Source: Hyphomicrobiales bacterium
GTDB lineage: Bacteria > Pseudomonadota > Alphaproteobacteria > Rhizobiales > Beijerinckiaceae
Assembly: GCA_017302635.1 (NCBI GenBank)
Contig: JAFLCX010000001.1
Span: 496,001-560,000, forward strand
DNA length: 64,000 nucleotides
Direction of reading: 5' to 3'
Shown here piece by piece: positions 52,103-62,334 of the stretch (the stretch's first letter is position 1; every line of letters begins with the position of its first letter). The notes beneath the pieces were generated by a model, which saw nothing but the letters and a program-made list of their open reading frames with translations, made no database searches and had not been told where the DNA came from. Position numbers and translations under genes: made by a program.

Positions 52103-54478
52103 ATGAAAAAGAGCGATACAGACAAAACTCGCGGAGGCAAGCCGCGCGACGGCGGTCGTCGCGGTTCCTCGACCGGCCCCCGTGATGGCGCCCGGCCCCG
52201 TTTCTCGAAGCCGCGCGGCGAAGATCGTCCGCGCCGCGAGGGCGACGAACGTCCGCGTTTCAAGCGCGAGGAAGGCGGCGATGCCCGCCCGTTCCGCAAG
52301 CCGCGGCCCGAGGGCGATGCGTTCAGTGGTGGCGATCGTCCCTATCGCGCCCGTCCACCACGCCGTGATGACGAGGGCGGCGAACGTTCTGTCCGCAAGC
52401 CCCGGTCCGAGGGCGGTGAGCGCTCGCGCCGTTTTGAAGGCGAGGATCGTCGTCCCCCGCGTGGCGATCGTCCCGATCGTCCGCCACGCCGGTTCGATGA
52501 GACTGGAGGCGAAGCTCGCCCGTTCCGCTCCCGTCCGCCACGCCGCGATGATGAAGGCAGCGAACGGCCCTTCCGAAAGCCCCGGTTCGAGGGCAGCGAA
52601 CGCCCGCGCCGCTTCGAAGGAGACGACCGCCGACCCCCGCGCAGTGATCGCCCGGATCGCCCGCCCCGCCGGTTCGACGACGCCGGAGGCGAAGGCCGCC
52701 CGTTCCGGGACAAGAAGCCGTTCATAGAGAGAAAATCGTTTGGTGACAAACCCTTCCGCGCCCGCGACGGTGGTTCGGACCGCCCGTTCCGTGGTCGCGA
52801 TGGCGATGCAAAACCGCTCCGCAAACCGCGCGATGAGGGGTTCACGAATGAGGAGCGTGCACCGCGTGACGAGGCGCGTGAACGCCCGAAAAAGAACACC
52901 TACGGCATGCGCGCCGAACGTCAGGTTGATCTCAAGAAGCCCGGCACGGCAGGCATCTCGGCCGAAGGCGAGCGCATCGCCCGCGTGATGGCACGAGCCG
53001 GGCTCTGCTCGCGCCGCGAGGCCGAGGACTGGATCGCCGAGGGCCGCGTCGCGGTCAACGGCGCGGTGATCACGAGCCCGGCGCTGGATGTCACCGCCAA
53101 GGATCAGATTGTCGTCGACGGAAAGCCGCTGCCCGAGCGGGAGGCGACGCGCCTCTGGCTTTATCACAAGCCGCGTGGCCTCGTGACGACGGCCGACGAT
53201 CCCGAGGGGCGACCCACGGTGTTCGACCACCTCCCCGCCGGCTTGCCGCGCGTGGTCTCGGTCGGCCGGCTCGATATCAACACCGAAGGCTTGATGCTGC
53301 TCACTAACGATGGCGGCCTCTCGCGCGTGCTCGCGCACCCCGATACGGGCTGGCTGCGGCGCTATCGCGTGCGGGTCTATGGTGACGTGAACCAGGCGCA
53401 GCTCGATACCTTGCGCGATGGCATCGAACTCGATGGCATCCAGTATGGCCCGATCATCGCGCGGCTCGATCGCGAGATCGGCGACAATCTCTGGCTCACG
53501 ATGGATCTGCGCGAGGGCAAGAACCGCGAGATCAAGCGCGTGCTCGAACATTTGGGGTGCCAGGTCTCGCGGCTGATCCGGGTCTCGTTCGGGCCGTTCC
53601 AGCTCGGCGATCTGCCCGAAAGCGAGGCGATCGAAATCCGCCCGCGCGTGCTCGCCGATCAGCTCGGCCCCGAGCTTGCGGAAGAGGCCGGCGTCTATTT
53701 CGACGGGCCCCGCCACAAGCATGAGAGCGACGAGGAACCGGAAGAACGCCCGAAACGGTTCGACAGACGCAAGCCGACCCAGAAGCGCGACATGGCGCTG
53801 ATGGGCGAGGATCCGACGCTCAAGGTCCAGCGCGAAAAGGTGGCGGATCGCAAGGGCCGCGACGTCAAGGTCGAGCGCGTGGTGCGCGTTGCCGAGGAAG
53901 AGCGCCCGCGCGCTCATCGCGGCCGCGAAGAACGGCCAGAGAGGCGCTTCGAGCGCACCGGTAACGATCGCCCGTATGGTGATCGCCCGCCGCGCAAGCC
54001 CCGTTTCGAGGGCGGCGACGCACCGCGGGGTGGTCGCCCCTTCCGTGACAAGCCTTTCCGGGCGCGTGAGGATGGCGCACCGCGCCGCGAGCGCAGTTTC
54101 GACGATCGACCTCCGAGAGGGGAGCGCCCCTTCGGCGACAGGCCTCCGAGGGGCGAAAGACCTTTCGGTGACCGGCCGCCCCGCCGAGACCGCCCCGAGG
54201 GCGAACGCTCGTTCCGCCCCCGCGAGGGAGCTGACAGCCGCCCATCGCGCAAGCCGCGTTTCAGTGGCGGCGATGGGCCGCGGGGTGATCGCCCCTTCGG
54301 TGACAGGCCTCCACGGCGAGATCGTCCCGAAGGGGAACGCCCGTTCAGGTCCGGTCCTCGCTCGGATGGGCCGCGCCGGGATGGTCCTGGTCGAGGTGGG
54401 TCGCGCGGCGGGAAACCCGGCGGATTTGGCGGCAAGCCCGGTGGCGGGCCACGCCGTGGGCCGCGCCGGGGCGAGTAA
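52103..54478 (+). CDS. rluB: 23S rRNA pseudouridine synthase (RluB/RsuA type) with very long disordered arms
   Basis: A 791-residue protein. The enzyme is only residues about 285-545: an S4 RNA-binding domain ([21 protein letters not shown]) and the RsuA/RluB synthase domain with catalytic Asp391 in [18 protein letters not shown] and [15 protein letters not shown]. Residues 1-285 and 560-791 are extremely rich in Arg, Asp, Gly, Pro, Phe and Glu, with many near-repeats such as [19 protein letters not shown] and [13 protein letters not shown]. Similar, usually shorter arms are known in hyphomicrobial RluB proteins. The arms probably bind RNA or phase-separate, which is inference. Divergent from tadA and followed by rsmD. 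Confidence 0.9.
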   Translation: MKKSDTDKTRGGKPRDGGRRGSSTGPRDGARPRFSKPRGEDRPRREGDERPRFKREEGGDARPFRKPRPEGDAFSGGDRPYRARPPRRDDEGGERSVRKPRSEGGERSRRFEGEDRRPPRGDRPDRPPRRFDETGGEARPFRSRPPRRDDEGSERPFRKPRFEGSERPRRFEGDDRRPPRSDRPDRPPRRFDDAGGEGRPFRDKKPFIERKSFGDKPFRARDGGSDRPFRGRDGDAKPLRKPRDEGFTNEERAPRDEARERPKKNTYGMRAERQVDLKKPGTAGISAEGERIARVMARAGLCSRREAEDWIAEGRVAVNGAVITSPALDVTAKDQIVVDGKPLPEREATRLWLYHKPRGLVTTADDPEGRPTVFDHLPAGLPRVVSVGRLDINTEGLMLLTNDGGLSRVLAHPDTGWLRRYRVRVYGDVNQAQLDTLRDGIELDGIQYGPIIARLDREIGDNLWLTMDLREGKNREIKRVLEHLGCQVSRLIRVSFGPFQLGDLPESEAIEIRPRVLADQLGPELAEEAGVYFDGPRHKHESDEEPEERPKRFDRRKPTQKRDMALMGEDPTLKVQREKVADRKGRDVKVERVVRVAEEERPRAHRGREERPERRFERTGNDRPYGDRPPRKPRFEGGDAPRGGRPFRDKPFRAREDGAPRRERSFDDRPPRGERPFGDRPPRGERPFGDRPPRRDRPEGERSFRPREGADSRPSRKPRFSGGDGPRGDRPFGDRPPRRDRPEGERPFRSGPRSDGPRRDGPGRGGSRGGKPGGFGGKPGGGPRRGPRRGE

Positions 54479-54484
54479 CCGGTG

Positions 54485-55045
54485 ATGCGGATTGTCGGCG
54501 GAAAGTTCGGGGGGCGGGTGATCAAGGGCCCGTCTTCCGATGGCATTCGCCCGACCTCCGACCGCATGCGCGAGAGCCTGTTCAACATCCTCGCGCACGG
54601 GATGGACATCACGCTCGACGGGGCGCGCGTGCTTGATCTTTTTGCCGGAACCGGTGCCTGCTCGATCGAGGCGATTTCGCGCGGGGCCGGCTATGCCGTG
54701 ATGGTGGATATCGGCTCGGAGGCGCGCGGATTGCAACGCGAAAATGTCGAGGCGCTCGGCCTTGGCGGCATCACGCGCATCCTGCGGCGGGACGCCACAA
54801 AGCTCGGGCCTGTTTCACCATTCGAACCCTTTGATGTCGCCTTTTGCGATCCGCCCTATGGAAAAGGGTTGGGCGAAGCCGCGCTGAGTTCGGCTCTGGC
54901 CGGAGGCTGGTTGAAAAAGGGCGCGCTGGTTGTACTCGAAGAACGCGCAAGCGCGGATATCACACTGCCCCGCGGTTTCGAGGAACTCGACCGGCGCAAG
55001 GCTGGCGAAACGCAGCTGATTTTCGCGCGAAGCGCGGGCGGGTAG
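54485..55045 (+). CDS. rsmD: 16S rRNA (guanine966-N2)-methyltransferase
   Basis: Methylates G966 of 16S rRNA. The 186-residue Rossmann-fold protein has the SAM motif VLDLFAGTGACSIEAISRGAG, the N-terminal block GGRVIKGPSSDGIRPTSDRMRES (core RPTSDRMRESLFNIL), and catalytic motif IV FCDPPYGKGL. ATG 54485 is used; a GTG three bases earlier is possible. It follows rluB after six bases, so both rRNA modification enzymes are co-transcribed; converges with mutL. Confidence 0.94.
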   Translation: MRIVGGKFGGRVIKGPSSDGIRPTSDRMRESLFNILAHGMDITLDGARVLDLFAGTGACSIEAISRGAGYAVMVDIGSEARGLQRENVEALGLGGITRILRRDATKLGPVSPFEPFDVAFCDPPYGKGLGEAALSSALAGGWLKKGALVVLEERASADITLPRGFEELDRRKAGETQLIFARSAGG

Positions 55046-55050
55046 CCAGA

Positions 55051-56868
55051 TCAGCCCCGGCCGAACAGCCTTTCGAGATCGGCCCGGCTGAGGTGAATGG
55101 AAGTCGGCCTGCCATGATTGCATTGGGCGGAGGCGGGTGTCGCCTCCATCTCGCGCAGCAAAGCGTCCATTTCCTCCACCTTCAGCTTGCGCCCAGCCCG
55201 CACCGAGTGATGGCAGGCGAAGGTTTTCAGAACGAGATCCATGCGCGCTTCCAGCCCCTCGGTTCCACCCCATTCGGCGAGTGTATCGGCGGTTTCGCGC
55301 GCGAGTTTGGCCGGATCGACATGCGCCAGCAGCCCCGGCACCTCGCGGATGAGGATGGTTTCGGGTCCGAAGGCTTCCAGCGACAACCCAAGAGGTTCGA
55401 GCAGGGAAGCCGCCGCGACGAGGCGCTCTGCCGAGGCCGGATCAAGTGTCACGACGGCGGGGATGAGCAGCATCTGGCGCGCCATCGCACCCTCGGAGCG
55501 CGCGCGCTTCAGCCGCTCGTAGACGAGGCGCTCATGCGCAGCATGCTGATCCACCAGCACCACCCCCTCGGCGGTCTCGGCGAGAATATAGGTCTCGTGG
55601 AGTTGCGCGCGGGCAAAGCCAAGCGGCGGAATGGCTGTGGTTTCGGAAGAAGGCGACGCGTAGGGCACCTGCGGCGCCTCGGCAAAGCCGCGCGAAACGG
55701 GGGCAGCCGCCGTGATGTTCGGCGAATGCTCGAAGGGCCGATAGCCCATACCGGGCAAGGCCGGAGCCGCCATCTCGGGTAAACGGAACCGCTCCAGCAC
55801 AGCCGCCGGGCGGCTTGCAGCGCGATGCCCTTCGCGGGACAAGGCATCGCGGATCGCGCGCACAATGAGACCGCGCACGGCCTCTGCATCGCGAAAGCGC
55901 ACCTCCAGCTTGCCGGGATGGACATTCGCGTCGACGAGGCCGGGATCAAGCGAAAGAAACAGCGCGACGCTCGGGTGACGGCCGGAAACGATCGTGTCCG
56001 AATAGGCTGCCCGCAGCGCGCCGATCAGAACCTTGTCGCGCACCGGGCGGCCGTTGACGAAAAAGTACTGATCGAAGGCCGAAGCCCGGTGCCAGGTGGG
56101 CAGGGAGACCCGCCCAGACAGCGAAAGCCCGTCGCGCTCGGCCAGAAGCGCTGTCGAATTCTCGATGAACTCGCGGCCCAGAATGGCGCCCATCCGCCGG
56201 GTGCGCCCCGCCTCGTCGGCGCTCTCGGCAGGCAGGTCAAACCCCGTGAGATGATCCCCAGCGAGCGAGAAAGCGACATCCGGCTCCGCGAGCGCGAGGC
56301 GGCGCATCACCTGCGCCACAGCCTGTGCTTCGGCCCGGTCGCCTTTGAGGAATTTCAGGCGAGCGGGTGTGGCATGGAACAGGTCCTCAACCTCCACCCG
56401 CGTGCCGGCCGAAAGGCTCGCGGGCCGCAGCGGCTCGACTCGCCCGGCATCGACACGGATGAGATGGGCCATGTTCTCCCCGCTCGCTCCGGACGATGCT
56501 CGTCCGCTCGCGGGCTGGCGGAGGCGCGAGGTGATCGTGAGCCGCGCCACTGCGCCGATGGAGGGCAGCGCTTCGCCGCGAAACCCGAGGGTCGCGATCT
56601 GATCGAGCCGCCCATCGGGTAGTTTCGAGGTCGCGTGGCGCTCGATGGCGAGCGCCAGATCATCCGGCCCCATGCCGGTGCCGTCATCCGAGATACGGAT
56701 GAGCCGACGCCCGCCTTTCTCGATGACGACATCGATCCGGCGCGCCTGGGCATCGATGGCGTTCTCGACCAGTTCCTTCACGGCTGCGGCTGGCCGCTCG
56801 ATGACCTCACCGGCGGCGATCTGGTCAATCAGCAGGGGCGACAGGCGCTGGATGGGCATGGAATTCAA
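55051..56868 (-). CDS. mutL: DNA mismatch repair protein MutL
   Basis: Couples mismatch recognition by MutS to strand cutting. The 605-residue protein has the GHKL ATPase motifs (ELVENAIDAQA, ISDDGTGMGPDD, LGFRGEALPSI) and FFVNGRPVRDKVL, a variable Pro-rich linker around residues 350-400, and a C-terminal dimerisation domain with VDQHAAHERLVYERLK. The latter fits the pattern DQHA-x2-E-x4-E (from Asp440), the metal-binding endonuclease motif of MutL proteins in organisms without MutH, so this MutL is predicted to nick DNA itself. Confidence 0.95.
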   Translation of the reverse strand: MNSMPIQRLSPLLIDQIAAGEVIERPAAAVKELVENAIDAQARRIDVVIEKGGRRLIRISDDGTGMGPDDLALAIERHATSKLPDGRLDQIATLGFRGEALPSIGAVARLTITSRLRQPASGRASSGASGENMAHLIRVDAGRVEPLRPASLSAGTRVEVEDLFHATPARLKFLKGDRAEAQAVAQVMRRLALAEPDVAFSLAGDHLTGFDLPAESADEAGRTRRMGAILGREFIENSTALLAERDGLSLSGRVSLPTWHRASAFDQYFFVNGRPVRDKVLIGALRAAYSDTIVSGRHPSVALFLSLDPGLVDANVHPGKLEVRFRDAEAVRGLIVRAIRDALSREGHRAASRPAAVLERFRLPEMAAPALPGMGYRPFEHSPNITAAAPVSRGFAEAPQVPYASPSSETTAIPPLGFARAQLHETYILAETAEGVVLVDQHAAHERLVYERLKRARSEGAMARQMLLIPAVVTLDPASAERLVAAASLLEPLGLSLEAFGPETILIREVPGLLAHVDPAKLARETADTLAEWGGTEGLEARMDLVLKTFACHHSVRAGRKLKVEEMDALLREMEATPASAQCNHGRPTSIHLSRADLERLFGRG

Positions 56869-56907
56869 CTAGGGCGATTCCGCGCCCAATGCGAGGCTGT
56901 CCTTGCT

Positions 56908-57444
56908 TCAATGCGCCTCAACCCGCGCCTTGAGGTTCGCGAGCCCTGCCTCGAAATCGCGCCCGATCATCCGGTCCATGTTCATCAGGAGGTCCATGAT
57001 TTTCGTCATGAGCGGTGCAGGGCCGTGCAACGACCAGATCACCTCGGTTAAGGCCCCAGCGGGGCGCAGTTCGAACTGGGCAACATTCGTCGCCTTGAAA
57101 GGCTTCTCGAAATCGAGACGCATCGTCACTGAGCTATCCGGAACAGTTTCGGTGATGGTCATCGTACCGGTGCCGACCTCCTTGTTCCCCTCCCAGCGCA
57201 TCGAAGCGCCCTTCCCTGCCCGGACGGCACCAAAGGTGTTTTTTGCGTTGGGGTCTTTGCGGGCCCAGGGCGACCAGGCCTGCCAGGTTTCGAGATCATT
57301 GATGTGCGGAAAAATTGCCTCCGGCGCGGCGGCGACGCTCAGACGTCGCTCCACACGAAAGGTATCGGGCTTGCGCGAGGCCACGAAGACGAGGCCGCAG
57401 ATCAGGCCAGCCAGAGCCAGCAGAAAAAATCCGAAAATGCCCAT
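56908..57444 (-). CDS. SRPBCC-family (polyketide cyclase-like) membrane-anchored protein
   Basis: A 178-residue protein with an N-terminal helix (MGIFGFFLLALAGLICGLVFV) anchoring it in the membrane and then a START/Bet v1-like domain: FRVERRLSVAAAPEAIFPHINDLETWQAWSPWARKDPN at the start of the fold is typical of this superfamily (core DLETWQAWSPW). These domains hold hydrophobic ligands; ligand unknown. The ATG at 57444 is preceded by GGGGGAT, which lies inside the stem of the typA terminator, and this may control its translation. Downstream of typA on the same strand. Confidence 0.82.
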   Translation of the reverse strand: MGIFGFFLLALAGLICGLVFVASRKPDTFRVERRLSVAAAPEAIFPHINDLETWQAWSPWARKDPNAKNTFGAVRAGKGASMRWEGNKEVGTGTMTITETVPDSSVTMRLDFEKPFKATNVAQFELRPAGALTEVIWSLHGPAPLMTKIMDLLMNMDRMIGRDFEAGLANLKARVEAH

Positions 57445-57477
57445 AAAAAAATCCCCCGTTCGAGTGAACGAGGGATC
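57445..57477 (-). terminator. Terminator of typA overlapping the next gene's ribosome site
   Basis: On the minus strand ATCCCTCGTTC and GAACGGGGGAT form an 11-pair stem (one G-T pair) with a short loop, followed by seven T that run into the ATG at 57444. The GGGGGAT ribosome site of the SRPBCC gene is the 3' arm of the stem. Confidence 0.85.
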
Positions 57478-57501
57478 ATTTATCATGAAACAGGCCGGAT
57501 A

Positions 57502-59328
57502 TCAGCCAGCCAGCGCTTCACGCTGCTTCTCGAAGCGTTTGCGCTCATTGGGATCGAGATATTTCTTGCGGATGCGGATGGATTTCGGCGTCACCTCGAC
57601 CAGCTCATCATCCTGAATCCACGCCAGCGCCTTCTCAAGCGTCATCCGGATCGGCGGCGTGAGGCGCACGGCCTCATCCTTCGAGGTGGTGCGGATGTTC
57701 GTGAGCTTCTTGCCCTTGAGCACATTCACTTCGAGATCATTGTCGCGGGTGTGGATGCCCACGATCATACCCTGATAGACCTTCCAGCCCGGCTCGATCA
57801 CCATCGGGCCGCGATCCTCGAGGTTCCAGAGCGCATAGGCCACAGCCTCGCCCGGCTCGTTGGCGATGAGCACACCGTTGTTGCGCCCGGCGATTTCGCC
57901 CTTGTACGGCTCATAGGCCTTGAAGATGCGGTTCATGATCGCGGTGCCGCGCGTATCGGTGAGGAGCTCCGACTGATAGCCGATCAGCCCGCGCGTGGGG
58001 GCATGAAACACAAGTCGCAGACGGTTGCCGCCCGAGGGCTTCATCTCGATCATCTCGGCCTTGCGCTCGGACATCTTCTGCACAACGATGCCGGAATGCT
58101 CCTCGTCGACGTCGACGAACACTTCCTCGATAGGCTCCAGCGTCTCGCCGTTCTCGCCCTTCTCGTAGACGACGCGCGGGCGGGACACTGCGATTTCGAA
58201 ACCTTCGCGGCGCATGGTCTCGATCAGCACGGCGAGCTGCAATTCGCCGCGTCCCGAGACGAAGAAGCTGTCCTTGTCGGTCGATTCCTCGATCTTGAGG
58301 GCCACGTTGCCCTCGGCTTCCTTCATCAGGCGGTCGCGGATGACGCGGCTGGTCACCTTGTCACCTTCGGTGCCGGCGAGCGGGCTGTCATTGACGATGA
58401 AGCTCATGGTGACGGTGGGCGGGTCGATCGGCTGGGCCGGAATGGCCTCGGTGACTTCCAGCGCGCAGAAGGTATCGGCCACCGTGCCTTTCGAGAGGCC
58501 GGCGATCGCGACGATGTCGCCCGCGACCCCTTCCTCGATCGGCTGGCGCTCGATGCCGCGGAAGGCCAGGATCTTCGAGATGCGGCCGGTTTCAATCAAG
58601 GTGCCATCGCGCGAGAGCGCCTTGATCGACTGGTTCGGCTTGATCGTGCCCGAGGTGATGCGGCCGGTGATGATGCGGCCCAGGAACGGGTTCGCTTCAA
58701 GGATCGTGCCGATCATCCGGAACGGGCCTTGCTCGACCTTCGCCTCCGGCACATGCGCGAGCACGGTATCGAACAGAGGGGCGAGGCCATCATCGGGCGA
58801 GCCGTCAATCTTGGTCGCCATCCAGCCATTGCGGCCGGAGCCGTAGAGGATCGGAAAATCGAGCTGGTCGTCATTCGCGTCGAGGGCCACGAACAGATCG
58901 AACACCTCGTTGATCACTTCCTGCGCGCGCGCATCGGGCCGGTCGACCTTGTTCACCGCGACGATGGGGCGCAGGCCGAGTTTGAGGGCCTTCGAGACGA
59001 CGAACTTCGTCTGCGGCATCGGGCCTTCGGCAGCATCCACCAGCACCACCACGCCATCGACCATGTTGAGAATACGCTCGACCTCGCCGCCGAAATCGGC
59101 GTGACCCGGCGTATCGACAATGTTGATGCGCGTGTCTTTCCAGACCACGGATGTGCACTTGGCGAGAATGGTGATCCCGCGCTCTTTTTCGAGATCGTTC
59201 GAGTCCATCACCCGCTCGACGACGCGCTGGTTGTCGCGGAACGCGCCGGATTGGGCGAGCATCTTGTCGACGAGCGTTGTCTTGCCGTGGTCGACGTGCG
59301 CGATGATGGCGATGTTGCGCATGGACAT
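57502..59328 (-). CDS. typA: Translational GTPase TypA/BipA
   Basis: Ribosome-associated GTPase that helps large-subunit assembly and stress and cold responses. The 608-residue protein has all G motifs: [38 protein letters not shown], then elongation-factor-like domains with ARGRELQL-like [18 protein letters not shown] (here [11 protein letters not shown]) and the C-terminal TypA-specific domain. The ATG at 59328 (MSMRNIAII) was chosen over earlier in-frame starts. A clear terminator follows. Confidence 0.97.
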   Translation of the reverse strand: MSMRNIAIIAHVDHGKTTLVDKMLAQSGAFRDNQRVVERVMDSNDLEKERGITILAKCTSVVWKDTRINIVDTPGHADFGGEVERILNMVDGVVVLVDAAEGPMPQTKFVVSKALKLGLRPIVAVNKVDRPDARAQEVINEVFDLFVALDANDDQLDFPILYGSGRNGWMATKIDGSPDDGLAPLFDTVLAHVPEAKVEQGPFRMIGTILEANPFLGRIITGRITSGTIKPNQSIKALSRDGTLIETGRISKILAFRGIERQPIEEGVAGDIVAIAGLSKGTVADTFCALEVTEAIPAQPIDPPTVTMSFIVNDSPLAGTEGDKVTSRVIRDRLMKEAEGNVALKIEESTDKDSFFVSGRGELQLAVLIETMRREGFEIAVSRPRVVYEKGENGETLEPIEEVFVDVDEEHSGIVVQKMSERKAEMIEMKPSGGNRLRLVFHAPTRGLIGYQSELLTDTRGTAIMNRIFKAYEPYKGEIAGRNNGVLIANEPGEAVAYALWNLEDRGPMVIEPGWKVYQGMIVGIHTRDNDLEVNVLKGKKLTNIRTTSKDEAVRLTPPIRMTLEKALAWIQDDELVEVTPKSIRIRKKYLDPNERKRFEKQREALAG

Positions 59329-59514
59329 GGGTATTGTTCGCTTTCGGATCATCCTGCTGGCGGCATCCGCCAGGCGGGGTCAAAACAGGCAACTCGCCGT
59401 CATCGGCGGCGCAATCTCTTGCGCGGCCCGAGCAATCCGGAAAAGGCCGGATCATTCAAAGCTGTGGCGAGGGTTCGGGCGTGCCGATACCCGAAAGCAC
59501 GCTGCACTGCAACC
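59329..59514. other. Intergenic stretch between typA and the TAXI-type gene
   Basis: Holds the typA promoter region and the end of the upstream unit. ATCCGG and CCGGAT around 59432-59453 can pair with a six-base loop, perhaps a weak terminator for the TAXI gene. Nothing else recognised. Confidence 0.35.
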
Positions 59515-60885
59515 TCAAACGGTCGGGAATTGCCGCAGCTTCGTCAGATTGCCGCTTTTCTCCGGTCCGCCCGCAGCCAGCAGCAGGTTATGCCGCCGGC
59601 GCGCGAGCGTATGCCGGAATTCGGAAACCAGCAGCGCGACCGCCGCGACCTGACCGTTGTCACCGCCCCGGCCAGTCGAAACCTGAAGGAGACGGGCGAT
59701 CATACCTTCGGTTTCCTCCTCGATCGCATCGAGGGCTTCCGTCGTCTCGGCCTGTCGAACTCGGTCCATTTCGGCGACCAGATCGCGCATGAGCTGATCC
59801 GGAGCAGCGGATTCCGGTCGGCGCATCAGTGTTGAGAACAGGGCCGCCAGCGCTGAGCCCAGGATCGAGGCCCCCATGATGCCGATATAGATGTAATCGC
59901 CGTAGCGCTCGAAGAACGTCTTCGTCTCCCCATCGATATACGCCACCGCCCCGGGATGGGTGGGCAGGCGGGCGGCCCGATCTTCCGTGGAGGGAAGGTC
60001 GATCTGGTTCGCTTGAGGCGCCTCGCGCACCACCTGCGGACGCAAGGTCACGAGAAGGCGCGTGAGTTCCGAGACGACCGATTCGGACAATTCGTTATGT
60101 GCCACAAGTCGATGGGTGACGGCCAAAGTGGTCATGGCACTTTCAGGCAGGACCGGATTGGCGCCGAAAGCGCCACGCAGGATTTCGACGGTGTCGAGCG
60201 CCGGATGATCCGCAACCAGCGCCTCGGCTTCCGACACCGCCAGAAGACCGGGCGATTGCCCCTCGACCTTCGGGAAAGTCTGGAGCGCGGCGCGGATCAC
60301 GCGCTCGTTGAGGGGAGTGACAAAAAACAACGCGTCGATCCGCCCCTCCTGCACCGCCTGCTGCATCTCGGGAGGCGTGCCGCTGACCCTCGTGATATCG
60401 CCGATGCTGATGTCATTCTGCGCGAGCACTTGCGAAAAAATCCGCTCGTTGGCGGCGCTGGTGCGCACAAGGCCGACCGTTTTGCCTTTCAGGTCCGGAA
60501 TCTGGCTGACACCGCTTCCCGGGCGGGTGAGAAAGAACACCGCCTCCTTGCGCATGATGGCAACGGTCGAACTCTTCGCCGGGATCGCGATATCCGACCG
60601 CACGATCGCGAGGCTGGCACGCCGGGATTCGAGTTTCGCGGCAGCATCGGCCGGACTCTCGGCCAGAACGAGACGCAGGCGGACATCCGCGCGCTCGCGC
60701 TGGAAAGCCTGCAAATACGAGACGATCACGCGCACATCACTCGAGCCCACAGGTCCGGCGGCAACATGAAGAACTGTCGGACGGAACCAGTAAGCCGCCA
60801 GCGCCGCCGTGGCAGCAACGCCGACCAGCACGGCAGCGACGATTTTCAGTTTCTGGCGCATGCGGGAAGTTTGACGACGAGGCAT
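59515..60885 (-). CDS. TAXI-family TRAP-type binding protein with C-terminal membrane anchor
   Basis: A 456-residue protein: N-terminal signal-anchor (about residues 10-32), a periplasmic ligand-binding domain (about 38-320) of the TAXI type with [49 protein letters not shown] and [17 protein letters not shown], a membrane helix (about 340-362), and a cytoplasmic tail of about 90 residues with charged helices. Ordinary TAXI proteins serve TRAP transporters together with a fused permease, which is absent here. The second membrane helix suggests a tethered sensor or a different transport partner. Start at 60885; 60861 is an alternative. Upstream neighbour is argG. Confidence 0.78.
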   Translation of the reverse strand: MPRRQTSRMRQKLKIVAAVLVGVAATAALAAYWFRPTVLHVAAGPVGSSDVRVIVSYLQAFQRERADVRLRLVLAESPADAAAKLESRRASLAIVRSDIAIPAKSSTVAIMRKEAVFFLTRPGSGVSQIPDLKGKTVGLVRTSAANERIFSQVLAQNDISIGDITRVSGTPPEMQQAVQEGRIDALFFVTPLNERVIRAALQTFPKVEGQSPGLLAVSEAEALVADHPALDTVEILRGAFGANPVLPESAMTTLAVTHRLVAHNELSESVVSELTRLLVTLRPQVVREAPQANQIDLPSTEDRAARLPTHPGAVAYIDGETKTFFERYGDYIYIGIMGASILGSALAALFSTLMRRPESAAPDQLMRDLVAEMDRVRQAETTEALDAIEEETEGMIARLLQVSTGRGGDNGQVAAVALLVSEFRHTLARRRHNLLLAAGGPEKSGNLTKLRQFPTV

Positions 60886-60917
60886 GCCCCGTCAAGCCGC
60901 ATCAATGCGGCGGAATG

Positions 60918-60941
60918 AAGAACGGGGGCCTCTGCCCCCGC
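60918..60941 (-). terminator. Terminator of argG
   Basis: GCGGGGGC and GCCCCCGT pair around AGAG on the minus strand, just after the argG stop. The following tail TTCTTC is only partly T-rich. Confidence 0.6.
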
Positions 60942-60948
60942 TTGAAGC

Positions 60949-62181
60949 TCAAAGCCCGGCTTTCCGTCGGCGCATCTCAAGCGTGCGCAGGCGCAGCGCA
61001 TTGAGCCGGATGAAGCCCTGCGCATCGCGGTGATCATAAGCCACCGCACCTTCCTCGAAGGTGACAAGTTCCTGATCGTAAAGCGAGAACGGGCTCTCAC
61101 GGCCGATCACGCTCACATTGCCCTTGTAGAGTTTCAGGGTGACGCGGCCGGTGACATGCTCCTGAGAGCGGTCGCACAAAGCCTGGATCATCTCGCGCTC
61201 GGGCGTGAACCAGAACCCGTAATAGACGAGTTCGGCATAGCGCGGCATGAGCGATTCCTTGAGGTGCATGGCCTCGCGGTCAAGCGTGATGCTCTCGATG
61301 CCACGATGCGCCTGATGCAGGATGGTCCCGCCCGGTGTCTCGTAAACGCCACGCGATTTCATGCCGACGAAACGGTTCTCGACCAGATCCAGCCGGCCGA
61401 TGCCGTTGGCCTTGCCCAGTTCATTGAGTTTGGTGAGCAGCGCGGCGGGGGAAAGTTTGACACCATCAATCGCGACCGGATCGCCCTTCACGAAATCCAT
61501 CGTGATCACGGTCGCCTTGTCCGGCGCGGCCTCGGGCGCGATGGTGCGCATATAGACCATTTCCGGAGCCTCGATCGCCGGGTCTTCCAGCACCTTGCCT
61601 TCCGAAGAGGAGTGCAGAAGGTTCGCATCCACCGAGAATGGCGCTTCGCCGTACTTGTCCTTGGCAATCGGAATCTGATGGCTTTCGGCAAAAGCGATGA
61701 GCTTGGTGCGGCTCGACAGGTCCCATTCGCGCCAGGGCGCGATGATCTTGATCGAGGGCTCCATGGCGTAATAGCCCAGCTCAAAACGGACCTGATCGTT
61801 CCCCTTGCCGGTCGCGCCGTGGCAGACGGCGTCCGCCCCCACCTGCCGCGCGATTTCGATCTGCCGTTTCGCGATCAGCGGACGCGCGATCGAGGTTCCG
61901 AGGAGATACTGCCCTTCATAGAGCGCATTCATGCGGAACATCGGGAAGACGAAATCGCGCGTGAATTCCTCGCGCAGGTCGTCGATGAAGATGTTCTCCG
62001 GCTTGATACCGAGCAGGATGGCCTTGTCGCGCGCCGGACCCAACTCCTCGCCCTGGCCAAGATCGGCGGTGAAAGTCACCACCTCGCAGCCATAGGTGGT
62101 CTGCAACCATTTGAGAATAACGGAGGTATCGAGCCCCCCCGAATAGGCGAGAACGACTTTCTTGATGTCGGATTTGGCCAT
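60949..62181 (-). CDS. argG: Argininosuccinate synthase
   Basis: Joins citrulline and aspartate in arginine synthesis, using ATP. The 410-residue protein begins [20 protein letters not shown] (PP-loop ATP site core SGGLDTS) and shows [40 protein letters not shown] and [16 protein letters not shown]. Family length is normal. The second ATG of the frame (62181) is used; 62187 would add two residues. Divergent from the MoeB/ThiF-like gene across 153 bases. Confidence 0.97.
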   Translation of the reverse strand: MAKSDIKKVVLAYSGGLDTSVILKWLQTTYGCEVVTFTADLGQGEELGPARDKAILLGIKPENIFIDDLREEFTRDFVFPMFRMNALYEGQYLLGTSIARPLIAKRQIEIARQVGADAVCHGATGKGNDQVRFELGYYAMEPSIKIIAPWREWDLSSRTKLIAFAESHQIPIAKDKYGEAPFSVDANLLHSSSEGKVLEDPAIEAPEMVYMRTIAPEAAPDKATVITMDFVKGDPVAIDGVKLSPAALLTKLNELGKANGIGRLDLVENRFVGMKSRGVYETPGGTILHQAHRGIESITLDREAMHLKESLMPRYAELVYYGFWFTPEREMIQALCDRSQEHVTGRVTLKLYKGNVSVIGRESPFSLYDQELVTFEEGAVAYDHRDAQGFIRLNALRLRTLEMRRRKAGL

Positions 62182-62334
62182 GTGCATTCGCCCGGGTCAT
62201 GAACGGGAACGCTTCAGGCCTTGACCTTCGACATTCCCAAGAAAAGATCGGGCTTCTATAGATGCTGCAACGACGCTGGCAACCCGGGCCAGATCAAACA
62301 CAGGCCGATCGGGCCGCAAAGTTTTGATGGATTG

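Noticed and set aside
52034-54736. About 900 residues of open minus-strand frame continuing upstream from tadA
   Set aside because: It is antisense to the Arg-rich rluB gene, where the GC-rich repeats keep several frames open. It has no family motifs upstream of the tadA start, and tadA has a good ATG at 52033.
57304-59835. 843-residue plus-strand open frame
   Set aside because: It is the antisense of typA and of parts of two neighbours. The product has the His/Asp/Arg-rich shadow composition, while typA on the other strand has all GTPase motifs.
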